In this document: in pieces, positions 62,687 to 64,000 of the stretch
How the letters are laid out: every line of letters begins with the position of its first letter
Numbering within the stretch: position 1 is the stretch's first letter
DNA from: Micavibrio sp. TMED2
Lineage (GTDB): Bacteria > Pseudomonadota > Alphaproteobacteria > TMED2
Direction: 5' to 3'
Assembly (NCBI GenBank): GCA_002168225.1
Contig: NHBH01000009.1
Location: 257,609 to 321,608 of the forward strand
Length of the DNA: 64,000 nucleotides
Made by a program: the position numbers and the translations under genes
The notes under the pieces: model-generated
Databases searched by the model: none
What the model saw: the letters and a program-made list of their open reading frames with translations, nothing else
Told to the model about the DNA's origin: nothing

Positions 62687-64000
62687 GCGGGAACAAGGTC
62701 GTCTCCCTCGATGCCTGGCGCGACTTCAACGACGCCGCGCCGCAGGCCGATCCGTTCGACATCGAGCCGGATCCAGAGCAGATCGCCGTCTTTCTCGACG
62801 TCGTCTTCGGTTACTGCGAGGGCTGGGTGCCCCTGCGCGGGTTCGTGGACAAGGGCCAGGGCATCGACGGCCGACCCCACAACGCCTGGATCGAGATCGA
62901 CGACAGTTTGCTGGAGAAGGCGGTTTCCTTTGCCGGTTGGGCAGCACGCGAAGGGGCGGCCTTCTATGTGGTGCCAGGAACGGTCGCCGAGACCGGCAAG
63001 GCCAAGGCCGCCGATATCCAGCAGATGCAGACGGTCCTGGTCGACCTCGACGCCGGAGACATTGCGGCCAAGCTTGACCACCTCATCCGTCACCTCGGCG
63101 AGCCGACACTGCTCGTCGAAAGTGGCGGCCGGACGCCAGACGGTCTCGACAAGCTTCATGTCTGGTGGCGCTTGAGCGAACCGGCCGAGGGCGAGGATAT
63201 CGCGCTTCTCTGTCGGCTGCGCGGCGACATCGCGGTCAAGGTCGGCGGCGACACGCACTTCCGATCGGCCCACCAGCCGATCCGCCTGGCTGGTTCGGTC
63301 TATCACAAGGGCGGGTTCAAGCGGCTGGTCAACATCCGCCGCCATAGCCCGCGGGTCGAGGTCCATCTGCGCGACTTCGCGGAAGCAGTCGCCGACATGC
63401 CGCCGCTTGCCGGCGTGGGATCAGAGCCAGGACCATCGAGCGACAAACCCTCGATCACGGAGATCCTGACCACCCCGGTCCGTGAAGGCGGCGAAGACGA
63501 CTGGACGCGCTTCCAGGGGGCGAGCGCCGCGATCGGCCACTACGTCCGCATGGCGCATGAGGGCCGCATGAGCCGCGACGACGCGTGGGAGGCGATCTGC
63601 CAGTACAACGCCGCCCAGCTCCGTCCCAGCTGGCCGCTCGAACGTCTCGCCTCCGAAGCACAGTGCCTCTGGCGGCTGCACGAAGAGCGCCATGGGCCGG
63701 CCCTCGAACGGATCGCCGTGCCGCCGATGTCCGCGCTGCCGGTTTTCACGCTCGGCGCACTGCTCGACGACGTGAGCCCGATGCCCGACGACATCATCGC
63801 GCCGCGTTTGCTGACGCCCGGCGGGATGCTGGTGCTCGGCGGCGCGCCCAAGGTCGGCAAGAGCGACTTCCTGATCAGTCTGCTCGTCCACATGGCGGCG
63901 GGGGTGCCCTTCCTCGGCTTTGCGCCGAGCCGGCCCTTGCGGATCTTCTATTTGCAAGCGGAGATCCAGTACCATTACCTCCGGGAGCGCCTCCAGGCCA
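62683..64000 (+). CDS. RepA-like primase/helicase ATPase (3' end beyond window)
   Basis: The reading frame starts at the ATG 62683, overlapping the previous stop by 4 bases, and is open to the window edge (439 codons seen). The N-terminal part (about 90-240) resembles a RepB-type primase: VLVDLDAGDI, LLVESGGRTPDGLDKLHVWW, with conserved QPIRLAGSVYHKGG. A RepA/KaiC-type ATPase follows, with Walker A LGGAPKVGKSDFL near residue 390. Together these are the usual core of island or phage replication initiators. The remainder of the ATPase lies outside. Confidence 0.85.
   Translation, partial: MSGNKVVSLDAWRDFNDAAPQADPFDIEPDPEQIAVFLDVVFGYCEGWVPLRGFVDKGQGIDGRPHNAWIEIDDSLLEKAVSFAGWAAREGAAFYVVPGTVAETGKAKAADIQQMQTVLVDLDAGDIAAKLDHLIRHLGEPTLLVESGGRTPDGLDKLHVWWRLSEPAEGEDIALLCRLRGDIAVKVGGDTHFRSAHQPIRLAGSVYHKGGFKRLVNIRRHSPRVEVHLRDFAEAVADMPPLAGVGSEPGPSSDKPSITEILTTPVREGGEDDWTRFQGASAAIGHYVRMAHEGRMSRDDAWEAICQYNAAQLRPSWPLERLASEAQCLWRLHEERHGPALERIAVPPMSALPVFTLGALLDDVSPMPDDIIAPRLLTPGGMLVLGGAPKVGKSDFLISLLVHMAAGVPFLGFAPSRPLRIFYLQAEIQYHYLRERLQA

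Noticed and set aside
1..64000. CRISPR array
   Set aside because: No regularly spaced repeats were seen; the Cas4-like nuclease at 61919 belongs to a phage-type module with no cas1 or cas2 nearby.

Overview
The window reads as an alphaproteobacterial chromosome. The arrangement tsaE-amgK-murU-addB-addA-trxA, a stand-alone EIIA(Man)/HPr pair next to ahcY, the moxR-DUF58-DUF4159 cluster beside DUF1285 and Nudix genes, and rplU-rpmA-obg are all typical of that class. The genus cannot be named from the sequence; a Rhodospirillales-like lineage is a guess. Bases 1 to about 46,050 look like native chromosome. From about 46,100 to the right edge the content is that of an integrated mobile element lying directly 3' of a tRNA-Ser(CGA) gene.

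Layout. 1-3,463: cydD-cydC exporter genes on the minus strand, with cydC running off the left edge. 3,510-5,327: an orphan PAS sensor kinase. 5,478-12,544: a minus-strand operon, MoxR AAA ATPase, DUF58 protein and two large membrane proteins. 12,714-16,524: DUF1285, Nudix hydrolase, a Rap1a/Tai-like secreted protein, a DUF6969-like protein and a CCA-adding/poly(A) polymerase family enzyme. 16,634-18,805: regulatory PTS pair and ahcY. 18,853-29,742: ferredoxin-NADP reductase, t6A ATPase TsaE, cell-wall recycling pair AmgK/MurU, AddBA helicase-nuclease and thioredoxin. 29,936-34,640: an accessory nuclease locus. 34,790-37,066: a degenerate hybrid sensor kinase. 37,139-45,620: pepN, a HAD phosphatase, proB, a TPR-like membrane protein, obg, rpmA and rplU, all on the minus strand.

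The most unusual part of the native region is 29,936-34,640. Five tightly packed plus-strand genes encode a protein made of two copies of a PD-(D/E)XK nuclease-like domain offset by exactly 200 residues, a pentapeptide-repeat protein coupled to it by an ATGA overlap, two adjacent proteins holding three copies of an HNH domain, and a SUKH (SMI1/KNR4) protein. In both nuclease families one copy keeps the predicted catalytic residues and another has lost them in place. The parts resemble a polymorphic toxin/immunity locus, but no secretion or delivery domain is visible, and the pairing of active with dead nuclease copies is the best candidate here for an undescribed system.

The island (46,100-64,000+) starts with a complete mercury-resistance operon (merR divergent from merT-merP-merF-flavoprotein-merA) with a MerR operator inside a 19-bp promoter spacer. 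Next come a minus-strand block of recombination and control genes (ImmR/ImmA-type repressor and protease, a small protein, DUF2924, a serine recombinase and a small protein) and a plus-strand block of phage/ICE-type genes: DUF2188, two unknown overlapping genes, an excisionase-like HTH, a RecA-like ATPase, a possible ssDNA-binding protein, a DEAD/DEAH helicase, a Cas4-like nuclease and a RepA-like primase/ATPase that runs off the right edge. No structural phage genes and no second island end are visible.
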